A program made the position numbers and the translations under genes. 64,000 nucleotides of DNA from CAZKRL01 sp964555295 (GTDB lineage Bacteria > Bacteroidota > Bacteroidia > Flavobacteriales_D > Sanyastnellaceae): the NCBI GenBank assembly GCA_964555295.1, contig CAZKRL010000005.1, forward strand, positions 47,971 to 111,970. Reading direction: 5' to 3'. Positions within the stretch are counted from its first letter, which is position 1; each line of letters opens with the position of its first letter. Positions 1 through 8,888 of this stretch are shown here, piece after piece. The notes under the pieces are model-generated. The model had not been told where the DNA came from, ran no database searches, and saw only the letters and a list, made by a program, of their open reading frames with translations.

Positions 1-1054
1 AAATGCCATCTACACTGCGCACGAAAAACACCTTGCGTGAACCGGTGCAAACGATGGGTGGTAATACGGCCTCCGCCAATTCACATCCTTCGCCCGTGGC
101 ATGCAATACATAGGCAGGCAAACTGGTTTGAATGAAGGTGGTGGCATTGGTTACTATTCCTTGCCATTGTTCACCCGTTTGCAATGTGGCTGAAGCCGTT
201 GGTGATCCATCTAAAAAAACCTCGGTATTATCCTCAGTGGCAAGAACAAAAAAACTCTCGCCGGCGTCAGGAGAAAGGAAGCCGCGCATTACGATATAAT
301 CTGTTCCGATGAGATCCGTTGGAATGACCTGATCGCCCATGATATCAGCACATCCACCATTGGCAACAGAATCATCCTTTATCGTTATGGCAATGGGCTT
401 ATTGGATGTTATGTGTGTGCCGGCGGGTCGCTCTCCTGCCTGATTGCCTATAGATGCCACCGAGAATGTTTCACCACGATCAAGTGTAATTGTAAATGGA
501 ATTCCCGCCACATGACCTGCCACATCCACGGATGGCGTAATGGTTACTGATGTATTGTTTTCGGTAGCTACAATATCAATAGAAGCCAAGGGTAATGGGG
601 CATAACCACCACCGTTCCAAACCGTCTGAAAGGGCGTATAGAATTCCGTTCCCAGCGCATTTCTGCCTTTCAATGCGAAAATCTCCGGATTGCACTGACA
701 TGATGTAACCAACTCGTAATATGCGGTGATGGGCTCGTTGGAGCGAATACGAATGCCCTTGTTCAATACTGTATTAGATGGCACGTTTTCAAGAGCTACG
801 AGATACGGCGTCATGTCGACATTGATGGCTGCATTGGCAGCCACGTTGACCGTAATGGGCGAAAATTGTGGATTGGCCGGCTGGTCAATGACAACATCAG
901 CCGCATCACCGAATGAAGCAATTCTAAAAACCACTGGTGCATCTCCATGTCCTGAAGTAGCATCAGGGGCAACAAACCAAAACAGGGTGTCAATCTGTGC
1001 CGAAAGTCTTCCGCACATCAAGAAATATAGAAATAGTATAATGATGTTTTTCAT
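1..1054 (-). CDS. IgGFc-binding-like secreted surface protein (N-terminal part, runs off left edge)
   Basis: An uninterrupted minus-strand frame runs from an ATG at 1054 to the window edge (about 351 codons), so only the N-terminal part is seen. Residues 1-20 form a signal peptide ending LSAQ. The rest resembles the IgGFc-binding N-terminal domain found in many Bacteroidota surface proteins: beta-rich, with phrases such as IRSNEPITAYYE, ATENNTSVTITP, HITSNKPIAITIKDDS and FFVLATEDNTEVFLDG. In this family the domain is usually followed by Ig/PKD-type modules and a gliding-type T9SS sorting domain; that part lies outside. The family call is from recognised phrasing, the export route is inference. 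Confidence 0.75.
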   Translation of the reverse strand, partial: MKNIIILFLYFLMCGRLSAQIDTLFWFVAPDATSGHGDAPVVFRIASFGDAADVVIDQPANPQFSPITVNVAANAAINVDMTPYLVALENVPSNTVLNKGIRIRSNEPITAYYELVTSCQCNPEIFALKGRNALGTEFYTPFQTVWNGGGYAPLPLASIDIVATENNTSVTITPSVDVAGHVAGIPFTITLDRGETFSVASIGNQAGERPAGTHITSNKPIAITIKDDSVANGGCADIMGDQVIPTDLIGTDYIVMRGFLSPDAGESFFVLATEDNTEVFLDGSPTASATLQTGEQWQGIVTNATTFIQTSLPAYVLHATGEGCELAEAVLPPIVCTGSRKVFFVRSVDGI

Positions 1055-1150
1055 ATCGGTAGTGATGCGAAAATTACGAAAACCACTATACACATTCATA
1101 GATCTAATGACGGAAGCGATAAGCCTGCCCTCCAATATCATCATACGTTT

Positions 1151-1158
1151 TACATTTG
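1151..1158 (+). promoter_or_regulatory. -7 promoter box for prfC
   Basis: TACATTTG matches the Bacteroidota sigma-A -7 consensus TAnnTTTG exactly and ends 13 nt before the prfC ATG. No good -33 TTTG is seen at the usual distance. Confidence 0.55.
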
Positions 1159-1171
1159 CGGCCGCTTATCT

Positions 1172-2770
1172 ATGAGTATCCAATCCGAAATCGCGCGTCG
1201 CAAGACTTTCGCCATCATCTCTCACCCCGATGCGGGTAAAACCACCTTGACTGAAAAGTTGCTTTTGTTTGGTGGTGCTATTCAAACGGCAGGGGCTGTA
1301 AAGAGCAATAAGATTACAAAAACAGCGGCTTCCGATTTCATGGAAATCGAGAGGCAGCGCGGAATTTCGGTGGCAACATCGGTAATGGTCTTTGAATACA
1401 ACGGGGTTCAGGTGAACTTGCTGGACACACCCGGCCACAAAGATTTTGCAGAAGACACGTATCGAACGCTCACAGCTGTTGACAGCGTTATTCTTGTCAT
1501 CGATAGCGTAAAGGGAGTGGAAACACAAACGCGTCGACTGATGGAGGTATGCAGGATGCGTGATACACCGGTGATTGTATTCATCAATAAAATGGATCTT
1601 GAGGGCCAAGACGCGTTCGATTTGCTCGATGAACTCGAGGCCGAATTGAATATCAAAGTACAGCCATTGTCGTGGCCTATTTCAAAAGGATATTCATTCA
1701 AAGGCGTCTATAAAATTTATGATCAAACATTGAATTTGTTTGAGTCGCTGAAAACAAAAGTGAATGATGAAATTGTATCTATCGATGACCTCAGCGATCC
1801 CGCGCTTGATCAATTGGTGGGTGAATACGCCAGTCAACTTCGTGAAGATGTTGAGCTCATCAATTCGGTGTATGATGGATTCAATCGGGATAAATATTTG
1901 GCCGGTCAGCTCGCTCCGGTATTCTTCGGTTCGGCAATGAACAACTTCGGGGTAAAAGAGTTGCTCGATAAATTCTTGGAACTCGCTCCCAACCCCAGAT
2001 TCAGAGAATCTAATTCACGCAGAGTGGAACCCGCTGAAACAAAATTCTCGGGCTTTGTTTTTAAAATTCATGCCAACATTGACCCGCGCCATCGCGACCG
2101 AATTGCATTCCTTCGCGTCTGCAGCGGCATGTTCGAAAGAAATAAATTCTACCATCACGTTAGACTCGACAAAGATTTTAAATATCCCAACCCCGTAACC
2201 TTTATGGCCTCTGCTAAAACCACTATTGATGAGGCATACGCGGGTGATGTCATCGGATTATACGATACCGGAAATTTCAAAATCGGCGACACGCTCACCG
2301 AGGGAGAGGAAATGATGTTTCAGGGAATTCCCAGTTTTTCTCCTGAGATTTTCAAAGAGCTGGTGAATAAGGATCCGATGAAAAGCAAACAGCTCGACAA
2401 AGGGATCAGGCAACTTACTGAAGAAGGTGTTGCGCAGTTGTTCATTCAGGAACCCGGCAACAGAAAGATTGTGGGTACAGTAGGTGAACTTCAATTTGAA
2501 GTAATACGATACCGACTTGAACATGAATACGGTGCCAAGTGCGAGTTCGAGTCGAAGAATTACTATAAGGCTTGCTGGATCACGACCACATCCGATGATA
2601 AACTGACGGAATTCAAACGTATCAAGGGACAGAATATGGTGAAAGACAAAGACGACAATGATGTCTATCTGGCACCTTCTTCTTTTATGCTCGATATGGA
2701 ACGCAAAAATTATCCCGAGCTGGAATTCCATTTTACCTCAGAGTTCAAGACGTCAGCTCAACATGAATGA
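1172..2770 (+). CDS. prfC: Peptide chain release factor 3 (RF3)
   Basis: GTPase that recycles release factors RF1/RF2 from the ribosome after termination; cytoplasmic. All G motifs are visible: HPDAGKTT at residues 18-25, DTPGHKDF at 85-92 and NKMD at 139-142. The RQRGISV segment at about 61-67 is the switch I region typical of RF3. The length of 532 residues is normal for the family, with the beta-barrel domain II and RF3-specific C-terminal domain intact. The ATG at 1172 follows a TAnnTTTG box. The last codons overlap the start of the next gene by 8 bp, suggesting translational coupling. Confidence 0.96.
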   Translation: MSIQSEIARRKTFAIISHPDAGKTTLTEKLLLFGGAIQTAGAVKSNKITKTAASDFMEIERQRGISVATSVMVFEYNGVQVNLLDTPGHKDFAEDTYRTLTAVDSVILVIDSVKGVETQTRRLMEVCRMRDTPVIVFINKMDLEGQDAFDLLDELEAELNIKVQPLSWPISKGYSFKGVYKIYDQTLNLFESLKTKVNDEIVSIDDLSDPALDQLVGEYASQLREDVELINSVYDGFNRDKYLAGQLAPVFFGSAMNNFGVKELLDKFLELAPNPRFRESNSRRVEPAETKFSGFVFKIHANIDPRHRDRIAFLRVCSGMFERNKFYHHVRLDKDFKYPNPVTFMASAKTTIDEAYAGDVIGLYDTGNFKIGDTLTEGEEMMFQGIPSFSPEIFKELVNKDPMKSKQLDKGIRQLTEEGVAQLFIQEPGNRKIVGTVGELQFEVIRYRLEHEYGAKCEFESKNYYKACWITTTSDDKLTEFKRIKGQNMVKDKDDNDVYLAPSSFMLDMERKNYPELEFHFTSEFKTSAQHE

Positions 2771-3167
2771 AAAGACGTTGATCTTGATTCGGGGACTGCC
2801 CGGTAGCGGAAAAACCAGTTTTGCGAAAATCATATCTGAGAGTGGCAAATATCCCGTTTTTGAAATCGACGATTATTTCACCGATGAACAGGGCTATTAC
2901 TCATTCCGCTGTGATGAGAACCACCTGGCTTACAAACAATGCCTTGAAAAAGTGGAGGCGGCCATGCATTCGGATTGCACGAAAATCATTGTGGCCAATA
3001 CTTTCACGATGGAATGGGAAATTGAGCCCTATTTGCGATTGGGATCAGCGCATAGTTACAAAACACACGTTATGGTAATGGAAAATCGTCACGGCAATTC
3101 CAACGTCCATTCTATTCCGGAAGAACATATTCAACGCATGAGAGAGAAGTTCAAAACTTTTCTATGA
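2763..3167 (+). CDS. Small P-loop ATPase / polynucleotide-kinase-like protein
   Basis: A 134-residue protein starting at the ATG that overlaps the prfC stop by 8 bp; the open frame extends further upstream, but that part lies inside prfC. It opens with a Walker A motif GLPGSGKT at residues 11-18, followed by an acidic EIDDYF segment and a VANTFTMEWEIEPY segment that fits an AAA_33-type (NEDD4-binding-protein-2/T4 PNK-like) kinase fold. No substrate can be named. Coupling to RF3 is a positional fact only; whether it modifies RNA or a small molecule is unknown. Confidence 0.75.
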   Translation: MNEKTLILIRGLPGSGKTSFAKIISESGKYPVFEIDDYFTDEQGYYSFRCDENHLAYKQCLEKVEAAMHSDCTKIIVANTFTMEWEIEPYLRLGSAHSYKTHVMVMENRHGNSNVHSIPEEHIQRMREKFKTFL

Positions 3168-3197
3168 ACTGATTCATTCAAGTTTTGTTTCTTCTTT

Positions 3198-3779
3198 ATG
3201 AAATGGACACTTGCCTTCGGAATGATCGCGGTTGCGATTTTCTCCATATACAGCTTTAGAAATTATGTATCACCTCAACGCAAATCTGAAATGATTGCAA
3301 CAACACCAAAGTCATTTTATGACTTGAGCTATCAAGACATTCATGGGAACTCAGTGAGTATGTCGACATATAAAGGCAAATACATTTTATGCGTGAATGT
3401 AGCAAGCAAATGCGGTAATACACCGCAGTATAAAGCGCTTCAGAGCGTCAGTGAAAAATACAAAGACAAGCTTGTCATCATTGGTTTTCCCTGTAACCAG
3501 TTCTTGGGCCAGGAGCCAGGATCGGAGTCGGAGATTGAGAGTTTTTGTCAGAAAAATTACGGAGTCACATTCCCTCTTTCAGCAAAATTAGATGTTAAGG
3601 GGAAGGATCAGCATCCAGTTTATACATGGCTTACTTCGAAAGAATTGAATGGTGTTTCCGACGACAAGGTGGATTGGAATTTTCACAAAGTGCTTATTTC
3701 CCCTGAAGGTAAGTGGCTCAAGGCATTCTCAGCGTCTACGGCTCCTGACAGTCAGGAGATTGTTGGAATGATAAAGTAA
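3198..3779 (+). CDS. Glutathione peroxidase family protein (membrane-anchored or secreted)
   Basis: Thiol peroxidase of the GPx/BsaA family, which reduces peroxides, in bacteria usually with thioredoxin. The peroxidatic Cys is in NVASKCGNTPQY (Cys72). The active-site Gln lies in FPCNQF (about Gln101), and the Trp/Asn pair in DWNFHK near residue 157. The sequence differs from the common KCGFTPQY by Asn in place of Phe. A hydrophobic N-terminus (residues 3-20) precedes about 20 linker residues, so the enzyme is probably anchored in the inner membrane facing the periplasm or exported. It stands alone, 30 bp after the P-loop gene. Confidence 0.92.
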   Translation: MKWTLAFGMIAVAIFSIYSFRNYVSPQRKSEMIATTPKSFYDLSYQDIHGNSVSMSTYKGKYILCVNVASKCGNTPQYKALQSVSEKYKDKLVIIGFPCNQFLGQEPGSESEIESFCQKNYGVTFPLSAKLDVKGKDQHPVYTWLTSKELNGVSDDKVDWNFHKVLISPEGKWLKAFSASTAPDSQEIVGMIK

Positions 3780-3892
3780 CTTTCCCGGATTTTTGTCTCA
3801 GGTAATTTGAATTGAAAGCCTTATGGCTTGAACGTTGTCTCTTTTTTGTTCTTGGATGGATAATCTTGTAATCGTTCACTGATTACAGTAAT

Positions 3893-3900
3893 TAGATTTG
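3893..3900 (+). promoter_or_regulatory. -7 promoter box for the NadR-type kinase gene
   Basis: TAGATTTG, an exact TAnnTTTG match, ends 25 nt upstream of the ATG at 3926. A TTG lies 24 nt further upstream, slightly too far for an ideal -33 element. Confidence 0.45.
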
Positions 3901-3925
3901 CGGCGCTTTTGAATTTGTTCTGTTT

Positions 3926-4471
3926 ATGATTCGAATCGCCATTACAGGCCCTGAATGCTCGGGTAAGACAGCTTTGACGAACTGGTTGTCAGAGAAAATC
4001 TTTGATGTGCGCGCTATGCCTGAGCACTCCAGACACTATTTGGAAAGTAAGAAGTTGGGTGTGTTGTACAGTAATGCTGACATCATTAACATCGGTCGTG
4101 AATTATCTATCAAGATGTCAAAAGCATTTCGCTCCGACCATGATGTTTTGATTTGCGATACGGATTTCTACGTACTCGATATTTGGTGGAGGGAGAAAGT
4201 GGGTGAGAGCAATCTGGAGTTTGAGGAGTACAAGCAAACTTTCGATTTTGATTTATTCATATTATGTAAGCCCGATTTGAAATGGGAACCTGATCCGCTT
4301 AGGGAGAATCCACACGATAGAGACAGATTGTTCGAAATCTATAAAAATGCCTTGGAAGAGGATGATAGAAGCTTTTTAATTGTCTCAGGATTGGGTGAGG
4401 CAAGAATGCAACCCGTGCTCGATAAAATATTAAGACGGTTTCCAAATCTTATGTTGAAAGAAGAAGGGTAA
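3926..4471 (+). CDS. NadR-type (AAA_28) nucleoside/nicotinamide riboside kinase-like ATPase
   Basis: A 181-residue P-loop protein with GPECSGKT at residues 8-15, and a DTDFYVLDIWW segment and a WEPDPLRENPHDR lid-like segment typical of the ribosylnicotinamide kinase half of NadR. In Bacteroidota such stand-alone kinase domains may phosphorylate nicotinamide riboside for NAD salvage, but the NMN adenylyltransferase half is absent, so the substrate is inferred. Its 3' end overlaps the convergent VanZ-like gene by 42 bp. Confidence 0.75.
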   Translation: MIRIAITGPECSGKTALTNWLSEKIFDVRAMPEHSRHYLESKKLGVLYSNADIINIGRELSIKMSKAFRSDHDVLICDTDFYVLDIWWREKVGESNLEFEEYKQTFDFDLFILCKPDLKWEPDPLRENPHDRDRLFEIYKNALEEDDRSFLIVSGLGEARMQPVLDKILRRFPNLMLKEEG

Positions 4472-4840
4472 AATCCTTCTATGTGCAATCCAAGCGCCAG
4501 CTGCTATTCCTAAGAAATCTGCTGTTAGGTCAGCCCATTCGAAATTTCTGTATATCGTCATTTTATCCTGCAAAATTTCCATGATTGTGGCATAGGAAAT
4601 GAGACTTATCAAGGAAAGTGTCCAGTTATTTTTCTTGATCGAAAGGTGCGCAAGGCATCGAGAGAACGAGAAGGTGGTCAAGAAGAACATGATGAAGTGA
4701 AATACTTTATCAAGTCCAATGATAACCAGTATTTTATCATGTAGCGGTGGAACTTTGCCGAGGTGCATATAAGTCACTATCGAAAATAACGCGATAGTAA
4801 AAGTTATTGCGCGATTACCTATAAAACTATGTTTAGTCAA
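4430..4840 (-). CDS. VanZ-like membrane protein
   Basis: A 136-residue integral membrane protein with about four hydrophobic segments. It has the VanZ-family pattern: DKVFHFIMFF near residues 45-54, an EILQ motif, and RNFEWADLTADFLGIAAGA near the C-terminus. The family includes the teicoplanin-resistance protein VanZ, but most members have no known function. The start overlaps the recN stop by 8 bp, so it is the last gene of the coaBC-DUF4835-recN unit; its 3' end overlaps the convergent kinase gene. Confidence 0.8.
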   Translation of the reverse strand: MTKHSFIGNRAITFTIALFSIVTYMHLGKVPPLHDKILVIIGLDKVFHFIMFFLTTFSFSRCLAHLSIKKNNWTLSLISLISYATIMEILQDKMTIYRNFEWADLTADFLGIAAGAWIAHRRILPFFFQHKIWKPS

Positions 4841-6503
4841 TTGGAAAAGGGTTGTTCAGCATTTCATGCGCCGTCTTCAACGCAGCATCGCTATAGGCGG
4901 CTCCGCCCAGCATTTCTGCAATTTCTCTCGCGCGGGCTTCTCCTTTGAGTTGAAGGATATGTGTATGAGTTTGATCCGATGCTTGCGATTTGCTTACTTT
5001 GAAATGATGGTTGGCTTGACCCGCGATTTGCGGCAGATGTGTTACAACGATCAGTTGAGCTCGCGCACTCATGTCGCGAAGAACTTGTCCGATTCTCACG
5101 CCCGCTTCCCCGCTCACGCCAGAATCAATCTCATCGAGCACCAGAACAGGTATTTCTTGTTGCGCAGATACCGCTGCCTTGATGGCTAGCATGACCCGGG
5201 AGATCTCTCCGCCGCTCGCTACTTTATGAATGGGTTCAGGAGAGCTTCCTGGATTGGCCCTGAACATCAAACGCAAATCATCGATGCCAAGTGAGTGAAG
5301 TTTTTCTGAGGGTTGAATCTGCCATCCCATTTCGGCATGTTCAAGCCGCAGATGTCGAAGATATTTTTGAATCTCAGCCGACATTTCCAATGCGGCCTTG
5401 CTGCGGCCCATGGACAGTTGGTCGGCCAGTACTTTTAGCTTTTCGCAATTTTCCGCAACTACATTTTCATAGTGTGAGATATCGTCACTGAGATTCTCCC
5501 CAAGTTCCAATTGACCCTCAATTCGTTGCTTTAGCTCTGTCAAATCCTCGGGAGCCGAAAGTCGATGTTTGTGCTGAAGTCGATATAACTCAGATAGTGT
5601 TGCATCAAGCGTGTTCAACAACTCAGGGTTGTTATGCACCTTGTCGCGATGCGATATTACATCGGCGTGAATGTCTTTCAGCTCAAGCGCAACGGAGTCT
5701 AATCTTGTGGCAATATCTGCGGCCTTCGAATCCATTGCAGATAAACGGGCACCTAATGATTTCAGCGAATGAATAACGGTAAGCAAGGATGAATCACCGG
5801 AGTCTAAACCCTCATCCATCTGATCGAGCAGGTGAATGATATCATCGGAATTGCGCAATAGCTGCACCTGATCTTCAATCTCTTTTACGTTGAGTTCACC
5901 CACTTTCGCCTGGTCCAGTTCCTGCCATTGGAAACGCAAATAATCTTGTTCTTGAACCGACTTGGCTAAGCGCTCTTTTAGCTCTTGCAGATGGTTTACA
6001 TCATTTCGCCATTGCTGATACAGGGATGAATACTGTTGCACCGTATCTTGTTGTGCGGCAAATGAGTCGAGTACGTCAAATGAAAACTTAACACTGCCCA
6101 GTATGGAATTTTCGTGCTGACTATGTATGTCAATCAATGTCGAAGTAAACTCTTTAAGCACGGAGAGTTGCACCGGAGTATCATTGATAAAGGCCCGGCT
6201 TTTACCGCCTGATGCAATCTCTCTTCTTATGGTGCTATGCTCTTCAAAGTCGATATCTGAGGCGAGAAAAAAATCTTTGAATCGATTTTCATTCAGAATA
6301 AATGTGGCCTCAATCACTGATTTTTTCTGTCCATTGCGAATCACGCGGTGATCTGCTCTTTCTCCCAAAAGCATCGATAGCGCACCGAGAACTATCGACT
6401 TTCCACTTCCGGTTTCACCGGTGAGTACGGTGAGACCATTGCCGAATTCAACCGATAACTCATCGATCAAAGCGTAATTTGAAATGTAAAGGCATTTGAG
6501 CAT
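4833..6503 (-). CDS. recN: DNA repair protein RecN
   Basis: SMC-like ATPase acting early in double-strand-break repair. Walker A is GETGSGKS at residues 29-36; a long coiled-coil region fills the middle. The C-terminal ABC half carries KVASGGEISRVMLA (signature) and VLDEIDSGVSG (Walker B), and it ends with a switch-like VTHLPQIAGQ segment. Its 556 residues match full-length RecN. The gene lies 44 bp after the DUF4835 gene and overlaps the VanZ-like gene by 8 bp, the order coaBC-DUF4835-recN being common in Bacteroidota. Confidence 0.96.
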   Translation of the reverse strand: MLKCLYISNYALIDELSVEFGNGLTVLTGETGSGKSIVLGALSMLLGERADHRVIRNGQKKSVIEATFILNENRFKDFFLASDIDFEEHSTIRREIASGGKSRAFINDTPVQLSVLKEFTSTLIDIHSQHENSILGSVKFSFDVLDSFAAQQDTVQQYSSLYQQWRNDVNHLQELKERLAKSVQEQDYLRFQWQELDQAKVGELNVKEIEDQVQLLRNSDDIIHLLDQMDEGLDSGDSSLLTVIHSLKSLGARLSAMDSKAADIATRLDSVALELKDIHADVISHRDKVHNNPELLNTLDATLSELYRLQHKHRLSAPEDLTELKQRIEGQLELGENLSDDISHYENVVAENCEKLKVLADQLSMGRSKAALEMSAEIQKYLRHLRLEHAEMGWQIQPSEKLHSLGIDDLRLMFRANPGSSPEPIHKVASGGEISRVMLAIKAAVSAQQEIPVLVLDEIDSGVSGEAGVRIGQVLRDMSARAQLIVVTHLPQIAGQANHHFKVSKSQASDQTHTHILQLKGEARAREIAEMLGGAAYSDAALKTAHEMLNNPFPID

Positions 6504-6547
6504 AGACTATCGCAAATGAAATGAGGAGCAAAATTTCATGGCACTTT

Positions 6548-7444
6548 CTATTGCATAATTTTTTCATATCTCGACACATTTCCTGGGTCGAGAACTTTGC
6601 ACAAATCTGAGATTTTCTTTTTTCGCGCGGCTTCCACCGGCTTGAAAAGATTGACCAACTCATCACCTTTGGAATAGAATAAAATCTGCATGTTGTAAGA
6701 CGAAGGTTTGATGCGGTGAACGTCGCGAAGTCCTTCGAGAGAAGCTTCAATGGTCTTGAGGGCCTCATCCTGGTTGATGGTGAGCATGTCAAGTCCTTTG
6801 CGATGAAAATTGTATTGAAATTCTCTGATGGGTTTGAAGGATTGGGTCAGAATATTTTCAATCAACCAATAGCGATTCTGCCCCCCTTTCTCGCTGGCGC
6901 GCCAGCCTGCCTCAACCGCGTTTTGGGCATTGTTAACGATGGTCTGGCAGAGCAAGAGGTGATCTGTGCCTCCTTCCATTGAAAATGAATCGTAATCAAC
7001 CCCCAGAATATAGTTGGCATAAAAGGCAAGCACTGAACTTAAGTTGTCACGATGTTGGTCCTGGCTCCATTGTATCATCGTATTTTCCTGAAATACAAAT
7101 TCAAAATCGCGATCGTTGATATTGACGATAGAGGTTTTATAATCGCTCCGATAAACAGGTCTGCTGGCGGTTACTTGCATGCTGCCCTTGAAGGATCGGG
7201 CATCAAGTTGTTGTTCAATGGTGATTTGAAAATTGCAAAGAATTCTTTCTTCGTTCTGCCAATTGTCGCGCGACCATTTACGACTGTTGAGGAATTCTGT
7301 AATGGTAGATTTCATTGTAGCAAACAGTTCGGGCGGTGAATTCACCTGTTGAGGTAAAAGCACATTCACCGTAGCATTCAATTCTTGCGAAATTCCTTTC
7401 AGCAAGTGGAGGCATAAAAAACAGAAAACCCAGAATATTCTCAT
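6548..7444 (-). CDS. DUF4835 / PorD-type T9SS-associated periplasmic protein
   Basis: A 298-residue exported protein with a signal peptide in the first 20 residues (ending GISQ). It matches the DUF4835 pattern by NATVNVLLPQQ, a Cys in ERILCNFQI, ASRPVYRSDYKTSI, and NYILGVDYDSFS followed by GWRASEKGGQNRYWLIENIL. The family has been linked to the type IX secretion system under the name PorD. That link agrees with the T9SS cargo elsewhere in the window, but the sequence itself does not show the role. The start overlaps the coaBC stop by 4 bp (ATGA), so it is translationally coupled. Confidence 0.82.
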   Translation of the reverse strand: MRIFWVFCFLCLHLLKGISQELNATVNVLLPQQVNSPPELFATMKSTITEFLNSRKWSRDNWQNEERILCNFQITIEQQLDARSFKGSMQVTASRPVYRSDYKTSIVNINDRDFEFVFQENTMIQWSQDQHRDNLSSVLAFYANYILGVDYDSFSMEGGTDHLLLCQTIVNNAQNAVEAGWRASEKGGQNRYWLIENILTQSFKPIREFQYNFHRKGLDMLTINQDEALKTIEASLEGLRDVHRIKPSSYNMQILFYSKGDELVNLFKPVEAARKKKISDLCKVLDPGNVSRYEKIMQ

Positions 7445-8655
7445 GGCAAAATTTCGCGTATGAAAGTACTTACAATATCCGATGCAATATGCCGCTTTGA
7501 TTTCAGGGGCAGTTCTATTTGTTGTCCGCTCTTCAAAAAAAGTGTCACTTTATTGGTGTCGGTGCCAAATCCGGCGCCTTCGTCAGCGGGCGAATTCAAC
7601 GCAATCATATCGAGATTTTTGGCTTCAAGCTTGGCGATTGCATTCTCCCGCTGGTTTTCCATTTCAAGCGCGAAACCTATTGCCCGTTGATGTGATTGTT
7701 TGCGTTTGCTGAGTAGCTTGGCGATATCCGGATTTTTTGTCAACGCCAATTGCAATGTGTCTGCTGATTTCTTCATTTTACCTGGGATGACGGCACTTGG
7801 GCGATAATCAGCAACCGCCGCTGTGAAAAACGCCGCATCACACGAGTCAAATTCCTTCTCACATGCGGCAAGCATATCGAGTGCGCTGATCACATCCTTT
7901 CTAACAATGCGGGGATGATTGCAGATGGCTGTAACAGGACCTGCTACCAGCACCACTTGGGCACCTCGGGAGGCAAGTTCTTCAGCTATTGCAAAACCCA
8001 TTTTTCCCGATGATGCATTGGCAATGAAACGCACAGAATCTATGGCTTCATGAGTGGGTCCGGCGGTGACAAGAATTTTCTTGCCCTTCAGTTCGTTCGA
8101 CAGATTCAGCAGCGTTTCTGTGCGCGAAAAAATTTCTTCGGGCTCGGCCATTCTGCCTTTGCCCACGAGACCGCTGGCGAGAGAGCCCTCGTGAGGTTCA
8201 ATGATAGTATGACCATAGGATTGCAGTTTCGCCAAATTCTCGAGTGTAGCGGGATGCAGAAACATATCATGGTCCATTGCGGGAGCAAGTAAAACTTTAC
8301 AACGGGCGCTCATATAAACCGCCATTAGAAAACTATCACATTCACCATGGGCCATTTTGTGCATGGTATTTGCAGTGAGGGGCGCCATCACGATGATGTC
8401 TGCCCAAAGGGCGATGTCTACATGGCGGTTCCACTCACCCTTGTCGCGATCTTCGGTAAAGTCCGACATTACAGCGTCACCGGTGAGACTGGCAAAGGTG
8501 AGCGGCGCAATGAAGGCCGAAGCTCCTGGCGAGAAAATAACCTTGACCGACGCGCCTTCACGTATCCACATTCTAACAAGGTGGGCCGACTTATAGCATG
8601 CGATGCTGCCGCATACGCCGAGTATGATCTTCTTTCCTTTGAGTGTAGACGTCAT
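7441..8655 (-). CDS. coaBC: Bifunctional phosphopantothenoylcysteine decarboxylase / phosphopantothenate-cysteine ligase
   Basis: Catalyses two steps of coenzyme A synthesis. The N-terminal CoaC flavoprotein half has GVCGSIACYK, the catalytic His in NRHVDIALW (His78) and APLTANT. The C-terminal CoaB half, from about residue 190, has ILVTAGPTHEAIDSVRFIANASSGKMG and AAVADYRP. Two CoaC positions deviate from the E. coli enzyme: the PxMN motif reads PAMD (125-128), and the substrate-flap Cys is Ser in ASGLVGKGRM (about 161). These may be lineage variants. The gene heads the leftward unit with DUF4835, recN and the VanZ-like gene. Confidence 0.94.
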   Translation of the reverse strand: MTSTLKGKKIILGVCGSIACYKSAHLVRMWIREGASVKVIFSPGASAFIAPLTFASLTGDAVMSDFTEDRDKGEWNRHVDIALWADIIVMAPLTANTMHKMAHGECDSFLMAVYMSARCKVLLAPAMDHDMFLHPATLENLAKLQSYGHTIIEPHEGSLASGLVGKGRMAEPEEIFSRTETLLNLSNELKGKKILVTAGPTHEAIDSVRFIANASSGKMGFAIAEELASRGAQVVLVAGPVTAICNHPRIVRKDVISALDMLAACEKEFDSCDAAFFTAAVADYRPSAVIPGKMKKSADTLQLALTKNPDIAKLLSKRKQSHQRAIGFALEMENQRENAIAKLEAKNLDMIALNSPADEGAGFGTDTNKVTLFLKSGQQIELPLKSKRHIASDIVSTFIREILP

Positions 8656-8687
8656 AATTTTTTCAGGGGATATGCATCCGTATGTCG

Positions 8688-8695
8688 CAAATCTA
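8688..8695 (-). promoter_or_regulatory. -7 promoter box for the coaBC unit
   Basis: On the minus strand this reads TAGATTTG, an exact TAnnTTTG match, 32 nt upstream of the coaBC ATG. The rest of the 233-bp gap up to the GTG at 8889 shows no gene. Confidence 0.5.
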
Positions 8696-8888
8696 TTACA
8701 TATTGAGACGGATGGAGGAAAGCAGCTACAGCCAATAGAACTTGATTCTACATAATGATTTTGTAAAATTCTGGGTGAGGGCTCGTTTTCAATTTTGTTG
8801 ATTAAGGTGTTTTTGGATATGCATCAATGGATATACTTGTTGCCGAATTGATGATCTGTTTTTCTCTACTCACTCAATATTTCAGGTT

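Noticed and set aside
726..1175. Plus-strand open frame of 149 codons
   Set aside because: It lies opposite the IgGFc-like gene, which has a signal peptide and a recognisable domain, and it runs into the prfC start.
1166..1609. Minus-strand open frame inside prfC
   Set aside because: Antisense shadow of a fully conserved RF3 gene; no family features.
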